DNA of 64,000 bases, from contig JAKZAP010000021.1 of the NCBI GenBank assembly GCA_023053575.1, positions 6,159,790 to 6,223,789 of the forward strand, written 5' to 3'. Below the pieces are notes generated by a model. It saw nothing but the letters and a program-made list of their open reading frames with translations. It was not told where the DNA came from and searched no databases. The position numbers were made by a program, and so were the translations under genes. The stretch comes from Branchinecta lynchi (Eukaryota > Arthropoda > Branchiopoda > Anostraca > Branchinectidae). Shown piece after piece: positions 1 through 11,283 of the stretch (position 1 is the stretch's first letter; each line of letters begins with the position of its first letter).

Positions 1-141
1 CTCACTCTTGACTCAAACAACCCGAACACCAAGTTTCATCAAAATATCTCATTCCCTTCGACAGTTATAGTGCGCACAGACGGACAACTTTTGTGATGTC
101 ATAGGTATCCCTCCCTCCACTTACGTTTTGGGATCCTAAAA
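1..141 (+). repeat. Family A element, 3' end
   Basis: The segment enters mid-element. It carries the family's CAAGTTTCATCAAAATAT box, a short remnant of the GAC-rich microsatellite, the TGTGATGTCATAGGTATCC block, and the terminal palindrome around GGATCC followed by A residues. The same order closes the intact copy at 12032-13211. There is no coding capacity. Confidence 0.8.
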
Positions 142-180
142 ACATACGAGACATACAATAGGCGTCAACTATCAATCAAA

Positions 181-272
181 AAGTCTAATCAGTCGGTGAT
201 ACGGCAACAGACGTAGACAAGACTTAAAGTCTAATCAGTCGGTGATACGGCAACAGACGTAGACAAGACTTC
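181..272. repeat. 46-bp direct tandem duplication
   Basis: Two copies, starting at 181 and 227, are identical for about 44 bases. The unit lies at the 3' edge of the LINE-derived fragment read on the minus strand, so it is probably a replication-slippage duplication and not a functional array. Confidence 0.85.
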
Positions 273-560
273 TGACGAAAATCAGAATGCAAATCTTGCA
301 GCCGTGACAAAACGTCAGTAGCTCCATAAGATTTAATAATCTTAGTATTACTATGGGACCGGGGCAGATACAGAAGAAACTTACAGTAACGGAAATAATC
401 TATCCTTATTCTGGATAGATACCGTTTATCAAACCGACCAACCGAGAAAAGCACAGCCGGGTCGCAAAAAGAAGCGTAAATTTTGTGTAGTTTAAAAATT
501 TCTTTACTTTTGTAGTGTGTCAGTTTCTGTGTGTAAATTGTATCTAATCCGTTTGTACTT
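224..560 (-). pseudogene. LINE reverse-transcriptase C-terminal fragment (LINE E type)
   Basis: The minus frame reads KIYASFCDPAVLF, then YFRYCKFLLYLPRSHSN, then KIIKSYGATDV. This aligns by eye with the C-terminal end of the LINE copy at 13212-14296 (KVYSTFCAPSILF, YFKYAKHLLQL). No reverse-transcriptase catalytic motif remains, so it is a dead fragment. The plus strand ends with AATAAATAAATAAA near 605-622, which could instead be the tail of a plus-strand element, so the boundaries are uncertain. Confidence 0.5.
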
Positions 561-632
561 GTGTAGTAATGGCCACAAGCTAAAAGCTTAACTCCAAATG
601 TAATAATAAATAAATAAATAAACGGCAAATAT

Positions 633-935
633 TTGGCATCTGCACCTCCCATTCTTCAAATATCACCCGTATCGGAGCTTCTCCTAACCGGTCCGATACC
701 CCATCGGCCAGCCCCACCTTCATACCACAGACATCAAATCCGGTTCAGGCCACAAACTACATGTCTAGGTCCTCTGAATTTTCTACCTTTCAAGTGTCTT
801 TTGATCCGAACATTTTGTATGGTCCATGAACCCGTTTGGTTTGTGAGGCGTATCGCAAAATATTTCGACCTTCCACTCGTAGTTGTCGGATTCGGTTCGG
901 ACACGGAAGCATCAAATTTAGGACATCTGCTCCCA
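633..935 (+). repeat. Diverged family B-type monomers
   Basis: GC-rich sequence with repeated TCCGGTTC-, CATGTCTAGGTCC- and CGGATTCGGTTCGGAC-like boxes in the order seen in family B monomers, but strongly diverged and without either terminus. Open frames here (633-1031 and neighbours) translate repeat DNA and are not proposed as proteins. Confidence 0.5.
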
Positions 936-1130
936 GGCCCGTATCCAGGAATTTATTTCGGGGGGGGGAGGTGCCTTTCGGGGGGGGGGGGTCGCCTGCG
1001 GGTCGGACAAAAAAATACAAAAAACACATAGATCAGAGGGAAAAACCTATCAAAATGGTTATTTTTTTATTTTTTTTTGGGGGGGGGTCAACCCCCTACC
1101 CCCCCCCCCCCTGGATACGGCTTTGTCTGC
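936..1130. mobile_element. Poly-G/poly-C terminal MITE-like element
   Basis: The left end reads GGCCCGTATCCAGGAATTT followed by G-runs. The right end reads C-runs then CTGGATACGG, the imperfect reverse complement of the left. About 195 bp, no ORF. A matching right-end remnant (CCTGGATACGGCC on the minus strand) sits at 10505-10520, which supports a dispersed family. Confidence 0.6.
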
Positions 1131-1137
1131 TCATATT

Positions 1138-1397
1138 GAGGATCTGAGGGAGGAAATTTTTAAGGGAGGGATTCATGGGAGGAAGTGGTTGATAAATATT
1201 ATGCGGAGTAGGGATTTTCTTAGTATAAGAAACCTGGCGAGGTTCCTCAGAGTGGCCAGTCTGCACAGGGAAAAGTGTTTGAGTGGGGTTTAGTGTAGTA
1301 GCGTGACCGTTTATTTTGTATTTACATTTTGTTATTTATGTGTGTTTGTTATGGCCTTTGGGCTTTGAAGACAAATAAATATCATATCATATCAAAT
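1138..1397 (+). mobile_element. LINE 3' end with ATATC-repeat tail
   Basis: The plus frame begins AHIEDLREEIF and continues for about 50 codons to a stop near 1292. This matches the post-zinc-finger end of other LINE fragments here (LNDLREEIFG at 43470-43715, LSDLRVRFFG at 47983-48370). The 3' untranslated part ends GACAAATAAATATCATATCATATC, a microsatellite tail typical of target-primed insertion. Severely 5'-truncated. Confidence 0.7.
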
Positions 1398-1562
1398 ATC
1401 ATAGAAGTCATCAAGTTCACTTCACCTGTACTTTGATCCAACGGTAAAAAAAAAAATATCTCAGCACTTTTTACAGTTATCACGGTAAGAGAGGGACAGA
1501 CATGAAACTTGAAGAAGAAACTTGAAGAAGTCATAGGTCACTAACGTTTCGGGATCCAGAAA
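1398..1562 (+). repeat. Diverged family A 3' fragment
   Basis: Degenerate versions of the A-family end: ATCAAGTTCACTTCACC, AAAATATCTCA, GGGACAGAC, GAAGTCATAGGT and AACGTTTCGGGATCCAGAAAA occur in the correct order. It follows directly on the LINE tail. Confidence 0.55.
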
Positions 1563-2471
1563 AGCTGCTAAGATTGCAAGCGAAAATGACAGCCGCATAA
1601 ATCTTCAAGCAGTGTAGTAATCTGTTGCAGCATCTGTCACTACATTTCTGGTTTGCAAGATTACTGAATGCATAATATCTATCCATCTATGTTTTTGGTT
1701 CCATGTGGTAACCATTGTGTTGCTAGGGAGTGAATGACAAAATTCAGTAACTTTCATTAGAAAACCATCTCAACTGATATCTTATAATTTATTACTAAAA
1801 CGGTTGTAAGATACGTTCGCGCGGAACGTGTGCCGTTGCCGGCGGCTTCTGTCTTTTAATTGTTAATTTTGTCGGGAAAATGTGGGCTTGCCCCCCCCCC
1901 CCCCCCCTACCAAAATGAGGTAGTTTCGCCACTCTTAAACCCCGAGTTTCAATCTGTTGACTGACCCCACAGTCGGGGGCAAACAGACGCTAATCTGCCT
2001 GAAGCCCTGACCGGTTATAAGGATTCACGTTACAACCCTAATCTTCTTTCAACACCATCAGAGTCGCTTCAGAAGGTGTGTAAGCTATTGGAAAGCTCTG
2101 GCTAATTATTTCCAGAACCACGATCCCGGATTTCTGCTCTTTGCATTAGCTTTAAGACGGTCTCAAGATACGCTGTTTCTGCTTAAAACCAGCTCTGATC
2201 AATATTTCCTGGCACCTGCAACTTTTCCTTCCACCACAGTATCACAATACTGTAATAAAACTGAGAGTATATTTACTTCCTTCAGTTGTTAACTGCAGAG
2301 TTTCTAACACCCTTGCTCGTCGCTTGTTACTCATCACGAACGATGAAGGGATGTCGGGATTCCAAATTCCCATTCATAAGCAGTAGAACTCATTTGTGAA
2401 AATTTCGTAATGGAATGTTTGTGATTATTAGCAATGAACTTGTAAACAACTAATGCTTGCTAAATTCTGGT
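1563..2471. other. No gene recognised
   Basis: No supportable coding region or RNA gene. The only salient sequence is a run of about 17 C at 1890-1907, flanked by CTTGCC and TACCAAAATGAGG, possibly a remnant of a poly-G/C element. Confidence 0.5.
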
Positions 2472-3961
2472 GGGGGGGAACAAGCACAAGTCCTAGATAT
2501 GTCATTGACATAAACGGACCAGATCAGGGCACTGTGGGAGAGTTTGGGGGGTCCAGATTTCTAGTGATTCGGCGAGTTCGGCATACTTCCTGATGTGCTA
2601 GGACGATGAAACTTGGCAGGCATGTCAGGGATCCGAACAGAATGACTTGAGAATTGTCGTTTCCCCGATCCGACTATCGTGGGGGAAGTGGATGGGTGGG
2701 GAGTCCGGAATCTAGTGGCATGCATGACTTGGGGGACAGGAAAACTCAAGAAACTCTTAAAGCAGAGGGATTGGGACGGAACTTAATGGAGAGAACAAGC
2801 ATTAGGCCTAGATACGAAATAGATGGAGCCAGATGCTTTCGTGGCTCTGTGGGGGGAGTTGGAGAGGGTTTCCTGGAATTCCGGTAGTGGCGAGTTAGAA
2901 TAGTTCCAGATGTACTAAGACAACGAAATTTTGCAGGCACATTAATAACCCAACTTAACTGATATAGGAACCTGACACAACATACCCCCGGAAACTTCCG
3001 TTCCTAGATCCGAGCATTTCTGGGGGAGCGAGGGAAGGGAAATATGGAAACTGATTTCTGCAAATTGCGAACGAGTGGTCTGATTCGAGTGAAACTTAAT
3101 GGGTGATGAAAATCCATGGCTAGACATATACAGCATGCGGTCGAACTATATGCGACCACGGTTGGTAGAATTTGGGTGGAGGGGGGCGGGAACTTTTGAC
3201 ATGCACAAAAACCAAACGGATGGACCGAATGAGATGCAAGTTCGACAGTGCCGAGCTTATGCGGCCTAGATTTGTTATTTGGCGTCCGGTCCGGATTCGG
3301 CCAAGGTGGGGGGGGGGGCCTGAAATTTGCAGGTAGGCTATGCTCCGATTTCAGTAAAACTTGATGGACGGGAAGAGGGGATTAAGAGATACGACCTTTA
3401 TTTCCAAGTCCCCTTCGGCCACAGTGGGGGGAGTTGGAGAAAGATTGCCCGAAACTTTGAGGCTAGCATAGGTGTCAAACGACTGCATCAATTTAAATGA
3501 AACTTGGAATGTAGAGAGAGCATATACCCTAGATGACATATTTTAAGGTCCGAACCGGATCCGACAACGGTGGTGGTGGTGGGGGGGGGGTACCGGAATT
3601 TAAAAAAAAAACTCAGATACGTGTGAAACTTGATAGATGGTATAAAAGAATGTTCCATTGAGTCCGAACCAAATTCGGCCACGGTAAGGGGAGATGGATC
3701 AGTACCGGAAATCGTGTAGCACGTCTAGGGATCAAACGAGTGGATTTATTGGGCTAAAACTTGGAAGTTTGAACAGTCATCCGCATTTGCTACAGATAAT
3801 CCGAGAAGATGGCGGACCTGCTCAGAACTGAGTGAAATTAAATATCCTATTTCTATTTCCGAACAGCATTTTTGGATGGCGGGTGAATTTTGTGACGTTC
3901 TCATCTACTTTCTTGTACCGCCTACTCGTAACAAGTGACATATGAGCTCGTAGCTCTTGTT
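2472..3961 (-). repeat. Family B element, 3'-truncated
   Basis: On the minus strand it starts at 3961 with AACAAGAGCTACGAGCTCATATG and runs through monomers with the GAAACTTGGTGG/CCAAGTTTCAT box, G-runs at fixed monomer positions, and the GTGATACGAATCGATGG-like region shared with the 3-kb B copies. The hairpin 3' terminus is missing. Its sequence is clearly more diverged than the three B2 copies, so it is an older insertion. Confidence 0.8.
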
Positions 3962-3966
3962 CATTT

Positions 3967-4498
3967 TTGTTTTCTACTTTTATCGAAATGGTTTGCTATG
4001 GAGGAGATGGATATTTAATACCTGAAATCTTGTCTCACCCAGAAGTTGACTATAACAGATCGTGGGTTCGACTGAAGCAAAAGCTGATGATTAGATTGGG
4101 ATTTAGAAATCCACGTTCGTATATAGATTTTAAGAGGGGAATTGCTATCGCCACTTCCTGCTTACACGCCTGTACTGGTGCGTCAGCAAGACCTCTGCTT
4201 CTTCATAGATAAGGATCAACGTCTTTCAAAAATCATGTCCTCGTCCAACACAGGCCAATTCCTTATTGAAGCTACTATCGTCTCTGAACGATGTCTTTTT
4301 CACAAATTTAGGGACGGAATACTTAGGCTACACTGCTGTGTTATGACAGGTTCAACTAAGAAGCGAATAGGTACCCATGGTAACCCATTTTCTAATGAAG
4401 CCATTAGCAGAAAAGGATTATCAGTATTAACAAAGGGTTTTGTCCATTATAATTCACAACGGCCTCCACTAAACTGGCGGAAGTTTGATAGGACTTAA
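3967..4498 (+). pseudogene. Unrecognised coding-like segment with one frame break
   Basis: Two overlapping plus frames (3967-4212 and 4142-4498) look like one interrupted protein of about 165 residues. The first part reads MVCYGGDGYLIPEILSHPE and ends after YIDFKRGIAI. The second continues from LPAYTPVLVRQQDLCFF to a stop at 4496-4498 after NWRKFDRT. Switching frame near 4142-4160 gives a continuous polar/basic sequence with no repeat structure, unlike the low-complexity frames elsewhere. AATAAA follows at 4547-4552. I recognise no domain. It could be a retrogene, a transposon ORF or exons of a host gene. It lies 6 bases from the B element on its left. Confidence 0.35.
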
Positions 4499-4702
4499 AG
4501 CACAATGGACATTTCTAATGCTTTACTTTGTATTAAATGCTTCACAAATAAACATTTCCAACTTCCTTCAGAAGGCGCTACGGCCTCCACTAAACTGGCG
4601 GAAGTTTGATAGGACTTAAAGCACAATGGACACTTCTAATGCTTTACTTTGTATTAAATGCTTCACAAATAAACATTTCCAACTTCCTTTAGAAGGCGCT
4701 AC
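4461..4702. repeat. 121-bp tandem duplication containing a stop codon and AATAAA
   Basis: Units begin at 4461 and 4582 with GGCCTCCACTAAACTGGCGG and differ at only a few positions. Each holds the end of the upstream ORF, its stop codon, an ATGGACAYTTCTAATGC box and AATAAA. The 3' end of the unrecognised ORF has therefore been duplicated in tandem. Confidence 0.9.
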
Positions 4703-4797
4703 GAAAATCGGCAATTTTCTTGTTATCCCTTGTCTTTACCTCTTTGGCATTTCGGCGATCCAAATCTTAGGAGCTGGGATATCGTGGCAGGGAATTC

Positions 4798-6269
4798 AAC
4801 AAGAGCTGGTAGCTCATATGGCACTTGCAAGCCTAGGTCAGATGGAAGTGATGGTCAAAAGTATGTTTTTCCCTTTCCCGTTAAGATGCACCAAACTTTC
4901 TAGGCTGGGTCAGAGGATGGACGTGATGGTCGAATTTTTTTTCTTTTTTTCTTTTCGTTTGAGATGCACGCTTTAAGGGTGCTAAAAATTAATTTCTAAG
5001 CAAAATCCTTGAGGCAAAAAGGATCATGTGCCATGGCGATCGTGAAAAAGTAAATTTTGCTTAAAAGTATTTTTGTACTTTGCGGTTAAGATGATTTTTT
5101 TTTTATTCAAACAATGTTTGCAACGGATACGTCAGCTATGATTTTTGTTTCAAAGTCAGCTTGGGCTCAAAGAATATTTAGGTTAAGATGAGTTCTTTAA
5201 GGGATGGTCGGATCGGAGAGTGACGATGTCTAACCCAATGATGTCAAGTTTCTAATCCTCCAACTTAGTTTTATCGTCCTAGCACATCTGGAAGTACCTT
5301 AACTCACGATCACCGGACTTCTGGACATTCCCTACAGCTCCCCCCCCCCTTCGGTATCCGAATCCGGTCCGATTCTGTCACTGATGCACCTAGGACTTGT
5401 GCCTGTACTTCCCGCCAAGTTTCATCCTGATCACTCCTTTCTATGCGTGTCACAAGATGTCCGGTTCTCCCCTCCGCCCCCCCCCCCCAGTTCATCGGAT
5501 CCGATCCGGGCTTGAAATGGGACATGCTGAGACATGAGGTAATTCAAGATATCAATTTTCATTAACATCCGATAACCCATTCGAAAGTTATTCACGCTAC
5601 TAATTTCCGGATTCCGGCGTCTCCCCCTCCCCCCCCCGATAGCCAGATCAGGCAAGTGACTGTTTCCAAGTTAATCTGGTCGGGTCCCTGAGATGCCAAC
5701 CAAGTTTTATCATCCTAGCTCACCTGGAAGTACATTAACTACGGATCGCCGGAATTCCGGAACCTCCCTCCAACTCCCCCCCCCCCCCCCACAGTGTCCG
5801 AATCCAGTCCAGTCCTTTCAGTGACGTATCTAGAGCGTGTGCTTGTTCTTCTTACCAAGTTTCATCCCGATCGCTCCACTCTGAGAGTTTCACACGATTT
5901 CCGGTTCTCCCCTTCGACTCCCCCCCAGATTCGTCGGATCCGGTCCGGACTTGAAATGAGACATCTGAGACATGAGATCTTTCCAGATATCAAGTTTCAT
6001 TAAGATCCTATCACCCGTTCGAGAGTTATGCATGTCCCTATTTTCCGGATTCCGCCCCCTCCCCCTCCCCCTACGATGGTCGGATGGGACAAGTGACTAT
6101 TTCCAAGTTAGTTTGGTCGGGTCCCTGATATGCCTGCCAAGTTTCTTCGTCCTAGCATATCTGGAAGTACGCTAACTCGCAAACACCGGACTAACCGACC
6201 GACCGACCGACCGACCGGCGGAAATGTGATCGGTATATGGAACTCGGCCGGAAGGCAAGTGCCATAAAA
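4798..6269 (+). repeat. Family B element (short B1 form), both termini
   Basis: It starts AACAAGAGCTGGTAGCTCATATG and ends GGAAGGCAAGTGCCATAAAA. The interior has monomers with CCAAGTTTCATC, AAGTTTCATTAAGATCC, TTCCGGATTCCGG and fixed C-runs. Before the end comes a GACCGACCGACC tetranucleotide tract and the GTGATCGGTATATGG block. Non-coding. It is the host of a nested C insertion at 5095-5180. Confidence 0.85.
5095..5180 (+). mobile_element. Family C insertion, collapsed copy
   Basis: Contains CAACGGATACGTCAGCTATGA followed directly by the family tail GTTTCAAAGTCAGCTTGGGC...AATATTT. It is flanked by an 11-bp direct repeat GGTTAAGATGA at 5084-5094 and 5181-5191, taken as the target-site duplication. 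The inverted-arm centre of fuller copies is missing. Confidence 0.85.
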
Positions 6270-7039
6270 CTCCCAGCAATGCTTGATATAAAAGGGTATA
6301 TTTGAGATGTCACCAAAGTCAAGCCGTAGATGCAGTTTACCTGATTGTTCTAGTTTTTCATCAGAAGTTCCATGGCTTAAAGTGCCTATTAAGAGTTTTT
6401 CTTTGTGGAATAGTGTTGTGAAGCTTGATTAGCTTGCTTTATAAAATGTACCAGAATATGCAATAAGCTTATAAAAAATAATATAGCTACAAAAATCATT
6501 CAAAAACAAATAACCTATTCAAATCTGAATTATACAAGCTAATGTATGCATAAAATAAAGATCTACTAAGTATTATAAGAAATATCACTTTATCTTTGTC
6601 CAAGCTAGTAAACTGAGCATGTACTGGCCCAAAAAATTACGCTTTGAAATACACAGAGAGGAAACTATTGAAAAAGCTGCTGATCTAGGGGGTAAGCATT
6701 GTTCCTAGGTTGTTAAGTGGGATTGGGGTAGTTTGATGTGCCCATTGAACTTTAAGACATGGATACGCAGCCTTATGTTAGGGGATGTTTTCGCGTGTAT
6801 GACTCAGGTCCGGTCGAGCTCGACGGACATTATCGCGTGGATGCCGTCGATCTTTTATTTTCGCGTGTATGGATGAACAGGTGAACGGGCTATCGAGCTC
6901 GCTCGACGCCTCCATCGACCTGAGAGCAGCGTTGACCTGAACGTGGATAGAAAATCCAGCTGAATGGGCATTTTCGCGTGGACGGAACCCATCTTCCTCA
7001 GCCGTTCAACGCCCGACCGATTTTCTAATTTTCTAAAAA
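6270..7039. other. No gene; short GC-rich patch with TTTTCGCGTG repeats
   Basis: 6270-6780 is AT-rich with nothing recognisable. 6785-7020 contains four spaced copies of (A/T)TTTTCGCGTGKATG-like sequence, at about 6788, 6829, 6861 and 6970, and two GAGCTCG palindromes (GTCGAGCTCGAC at 6813). It may be the remains of a small transposon, but no clear termini were found. Confidence 0.4.
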
Positions 7040-7897
7040 AACAAGAGCTTGAAGCTCATATGGCACTTGCACGGCTTGGTAAAAGGATGAAAGTAGGAAT
7101 TTGCCAAATCGTGGGTTTGTGATCATTTGTAAGCAAATGAGATAAGAATAACTGGACCCTTAGAAATCACGTGAATGTAGGTTATCGTTTGGTAAAAAAA
7201 ATTGGCTGTGATGATGCTCACTAAGGGTGCTAGAAATTCATCTGTAATCAAAACCCTTGAGCCAAAAATGATCCTCAGCCCTCTAGGACCATGAATATAT
7301 ATGGTCTGGTCAAAAGTATTTTTTTTTTATAATCGGTTAAGACGCGCACTTTAAGGGTGCTAAAAAGTCATTTCTAAGCAAAACCCTTGAAGCAAAAACG
7401 ATCATGGGCTCATTGCAGTGAAGAGAGTACTTTAAGGGATGGCCGGACATGGAAAGTGACAGTTTTTAAGCCAATCTTGTCTCGTGTCCAATGTTCAAGC
7501 CAAGTTTCGTCGTCCTAGCACATCTGGAAGTACCTTAAATCGCGATCACCGGAATTCCGGACCACCCTCTAACTCCCCGCAGAATCCCCGAATCCGGTCT
7601 GGTTCTGTTACTGGTGTGTCTAGGACTTACGTTTGTTCTTCCCAGCAGGTGTCATCCCGGATTCTGGATTCCGGCTCCCCTCCTCCCCCCACCATGGTCG
7701 GATCGAGCAAGTGACGATTTCCAAGTTAGTTTGCTCGGGTCCCTAACGCCTGCCAAGTTTCATGGTCCTAGCACATCTGGAAGTACCCTAACTCGCAAGC
7801 ACCGGACTGACCGACCAACAGACAGACAGACAGAGCGACAGACCGACGGAAACGTGATCGGTATATGGCACTTGGACGAAGGCAAGTGCCATAAAAA
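7040..7897 (+). repeat. Family B element (B1), both termini
   Basis: It starts AACAAGAGCTTGAAGCTCAT and ends with the hairpin ATGGCACTTG-GACGAAGG-CAAGTGCCAT plus AAAAA. It has fewer monomers than 4798-6269. The tetranucleotide tract near 7800-7850 mixes GACC and GACA. No coding capacity. Confidence 0.9.
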
Positions 7898-8402
7898 CTA
7901 CTTCAGACAAAACAAGCGCTCAGACGTGGAGTGTAAAAGTAAAATGTTTATCACATGTTATATATAGACAGCTTTAGAACCAAGACATTTCTCATCCTCA
8001 TTAACCAAACAAGTATTGAAATAACCTTATTTGTAATCATCCCACTTTAAAAGCTTTAAATGTAAACAAACCGTCAGTATAAATCCGAAGAAATGTTGAA
8101 AATTGTGCACGAATAGCATTAGTTCGAACACTGAACGGTCTGCCAGCCAGTCCCACTGTCTTTGGTCACCCACTGTCACCCTTTAAACCTCTTTTCCATT
8201 ATCAAGGCCATAACAAGTGCAATAAACCAAATCGTAGCAGCGTAATGCCGTCTTTGCCACAATTCGTTAAGAACTGCATAGCATCGATCATATGACAGAA
8301 CAGTCAAGTTTCCAACTGTTTATTAAAGATTAAAGTACATTGAGTCGTCTTATTTGTTGCTGTTGCACCAAATCCTCATCCATAGATATATCTCCCCAAA
8401 TA
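7898..8402. other. No gene recognised
   Basis: Anonymous AT-rich sequence. No ORF with protein-like composition, repeat terminus or RNA gene was identified. Confidence 0.5.
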
Positions 8403-8950
8403 TACAAGAGCTGGAATAGAGACCTGTCACAGACGAACTTAACTCATGGGAAATCTGGGCCCAGCTGCCCCTGACCGGGAGAACGGGGGGACCCATCAAA
8501 ATGCGTATTAACACGGAGTTTTCCTCAAGTATACCAGCTTAGAGTTTGAGTCTAGTCACTTGGTCAAAAACTTTTTTCATGGGCAATTTGGGCCCACTTG
8601 CCAATGAATGGTGGGGTGGTTCAACTCGCCCCAACCCCTATGATCCAAAAGCACAAAGGAATTTCATCGCCTTATTTCCAGTGAATGTCAAGTTAAAAAC
8701 ATTAAAAAATGGGCAATCTGGGCCCAATTGCCCCTGAACCAGGTGGAGTTTTGGACCCTCAAAAAGTAAAAAGAGACCCCAATGCTCACAATCCTACCAA
8801 GTTTCAACTTGATACCTGTTGTTCCTGTCACGGGTCCCAATCTGGGCCCAGTTGCCCATGAATGGGGTGAGTGGGGAAGGTGCAAATTAGAAAGCAATCC
8901 AGGACTCCTCTTGCTTATTCTGCCTTTTATAATATACTTAGCTCCCATAT
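8403..8950 (+). repeat. Third tandem-repeat family with TGGGCCCA palindromes
   Basis: It starts ACAAGAGCTGGAATAGAGAC, which resembles the B-family start. Four copies of a near-palindrome of the form GGGCAAT-C-TGGGCCCA-ATTGCCC follow at about 8451, 8580, 8710 and 8840, so the period is close to 130 bp. The monomer also contains ACCAAGTTTCAACTTGATAC, a relative of the CCAAGTTTCAT box of A and B. No 3' hairpin was found, so the 3' end is probably truncated. Confidence 0.65.
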
Positions 8951-9640
8951 GGAATTATAAGCTTAGTAAAACCCCACCTTTCTCCGTTGTTTCGTTTCGT
9001 AAATACGAATTTTTAGCGCTTTTTCGGCCATTCCGAGTTTTCCCGTCACCCAGCGAAAAGTGTGTCGTATCTTCAATGTACGCTGACAACTTTTTCACAT
9101 ATAAGTATGTGATACTCCCCTGTTTATTACTTATTTTATTTGCTTAGTTTTCCCACTTCTTAACCAAGGCGCGGTTCAGTTTTCAAATGTTTTGCACCCA
9201 GCCGCCGCGTCGGAGAGCAGGAAGGCTGGATATACTCGACAGGCGCTAATAAGAGAATCGCTAGTTTTAGGTGGGAAGGAATGGTATTTCCAAGAGAGTT
9301 TTTTCTGATTCATTTCATAGGGAAAATATCATTTCTAGTAAGAGTTGTGCTTTAATTACCTTCCGACAAACTGTGAAAGATGTTTTGTAAAAACCAGGTT
9401 CTTACTCAATTATCCATACAAATTTGGTTACCTAAAATCTCTGATAAAAGTATTTGTCAATTTCTTCAGGTAAACACATGTATGCTTACTCATAAATGGC
9501 ACATCATTTGCCATGTCGAATTTTTTATAAAATTTTCTTCACAGAGATACCATGTCCCATCCCTGGTGAAAGACGGGAATTTCAGAAGCTCACAAGGGAT
9601 AAAAGGAGAACAAGCAATTTTTTCTCATTTCTTGTTTGTT
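8951..9640. other. No gene recognised
   Basis: No domain or repeat signature was seen. ORFs at 9380-9699 have no recognisable similarity, and their 3' part runs into the neighbouring A element. Confidence 0.45.
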
Positions 9641-10085
9641 TTGGGATCCCAAAACGTACGTTGAGGGATACCTGTGTCATCGCAAAAGTTGTCCGTTAGT
9701 CCGTCTGTCTGTCCGTCTGTGCGCACTATAACTCTCGAAGGAATGAGATATTCTTACAAAACTTGGGGTGAGGATTCTGTGGGTCAAGAATAAGGTCGAG
9801 TTCGTAGATGGGCTCTGTAGCCCTATATTTAGGGGTGGGGGAGGGGGTTTAAATTAAGGGGCAAATGAAATATTAAACAGATTAAACAGATTAAACTATT
9901 AAACAGATAATGTGATAGTCGATTATGACGTAAGAAGTTATGCTGAACACGATGGTGAAAACCATTGTGTCATCGGAAGCCGGCCAAAACTGGAAAGTTT
10001 GTTAAAAGTAAAAGTTTTATTTGAAGTTGATTAGATCTTCAATGTAGGGGTAAGACATGCTGAACACGATGGTGAAAGCCATTTT
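9641..10085 (-). repeat. Family A element, 3' half
   Basis: On the minus strand this is the end of an A copy: about one and a half 137-bp monomers, the AATTTGAACCCCC-like spacer, a GAC-rich tetranucleotide tract, the GATGACACAGGTATCC block and the terminal GGATCCCAAAA palindrome at 9641-9652. Its upstream half is not contiguous and may be 15376-15995. Confidence 0.8.
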
Positions 10086-10200
10086 AATTACTAAGTAAAA
10101 AAATCTGAGTACTTGTACTCTACTTAAGTAAAAAAAAACTTAATACTCGTACTTAAGTAAGAAACAGAAGTACTTAAGTACTCAAATACTTTCATAACGG
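10086..10200. mobile_element. ACTTAAGTA-rich transposon end
   Basis: Dense repetition of ACTTAAGTA, AGTACTTGTACT and related words interrupts the A copy at 10085. Similar words in inverted arrangement occupy 15185-15375, where the terminus is CACGACACTG (CAGTG inward, hAT-like). No clean terminus was seen on this side. Confidence 0.45.
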
Positions 10201-10371
10201 TGAAAAGTTCCATTAGCACAATTTTCAATACCATGTTTATCATTTACGCAGAAACTGAATCGACATGAGGGATCTAGTGATTCTTTGTATGAACCTGAAG
10301 TGGTTCATCAGGGATGTAGCCTAGAGCTGACAACATCTCAATTCAGTTAAAAATTGAATACTGAAACTCCG

Positions 10372-10893
10372 TTATTTTCCATTCCGTAAATTTCTGGGAA
10401 GTTCCCGTCCACTAATGGAAAGAGGCTTGGGACAACCCTGACTGTTGGTGAATGTGTCACCACTTTGTCCTTTGTTGTTTTTTTTTATAAATAGAGCAGC
10501 TTGGACCACGGCCGTATCCAGGTAATTTTTATAGTGCTGCCGAATCTGGTTTTGCAACCACTGAATAGACCATTGTAGTGGCTGATCCAGTCAGCCGTAG
10601 TTAGCACGGAAGTAGGTACAACTGAACCTTTATACGTCCGAAGGACCTTTTGCCACGTTTTTTTGTCAGTGGGAGCATCTAAGCCGTTCAGACGAGCATT
10701 TTTAATTGAAGATTTGTATTTACGCTTCGTTTTACCGTTAAGATTAAAACAGTACCCTTCCCTGGGCGTCCACAAGCAATCCAAATTTTTAATAGTAAGA
10801 CGACTGCCCATCTGTCAGCTCCAACTCATTGGAACTACCAGGTAGGAAATATTCGGTACTGGGTAAATGGTGATGACTGGATCTCCCGATCCC
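10372..10893 (-). pseudogene. LINE E fragment, inverted copy
   Basis: The minus frame carries the endonuclease-to-RT linker: KYKSSIKNARLNGLDAPTD, KTWQKVLRTYKGSV and TTADWISHYNGLFSGCKTRF. The same sequence lies in plus orientation at 11278-11610. At 10525 it breaks into a CCTGGATACGGCC transposon end. Not functional. Confidence 0.7.
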
Positions 10894-11283
10894 CTCCCCC
10901 GAAACATACAAATATAAACGTTTATTTATGGGCTCTAACCTCTGATCTTGTTTTATTGTTAGAAATGGAGTAGGCCCCCCCCCCCTTCAACAAACTAATG
11001 GGTCCGGACCTGTCCATCGTAAAGAGGAAATATTTGTGTTACTTCTCAATCCAGAAAAATCGGGGTATTATACACTTCCGGTCTTCGCCAGATTGCGCAG
11101 CCTAAATGTTATTCATCTCCACTCAACCCCTTAACCAGACCCCTCAGGCAATCGTTTTCTCTCTTGATTGATTGATTAGTTCAAATCATGGCCATGCTCT
11201 TTCGTCAGATGATGTTCTTTCCAAACTTGGGTAAATGGTGATCCGGTCATCACCATTTACCCAGTAGCGAATACTTCCTACCT
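10852..11283. repeat. Core of a large inverted duplication
   Basis: GGTAGGAAATATTCGGTACT...GGTGATGACTGG at 10852-10893 is inverted at 11236-11283. The inverted LINE pieces extend outward from it, giving arms of roughly 370 bp (10525-10893 and 11236-11610). The 340-bp spacer holds poly-C at 10977-10986 and nothing coding. Confidence 0.75.

Noticed and set aside
633..1147. Overlapping Gly-rich ORFs around the poly-G tracts
   Set aside because: Produced by homopolymer G/C runs of a MITE-like element and diverged B monomers.
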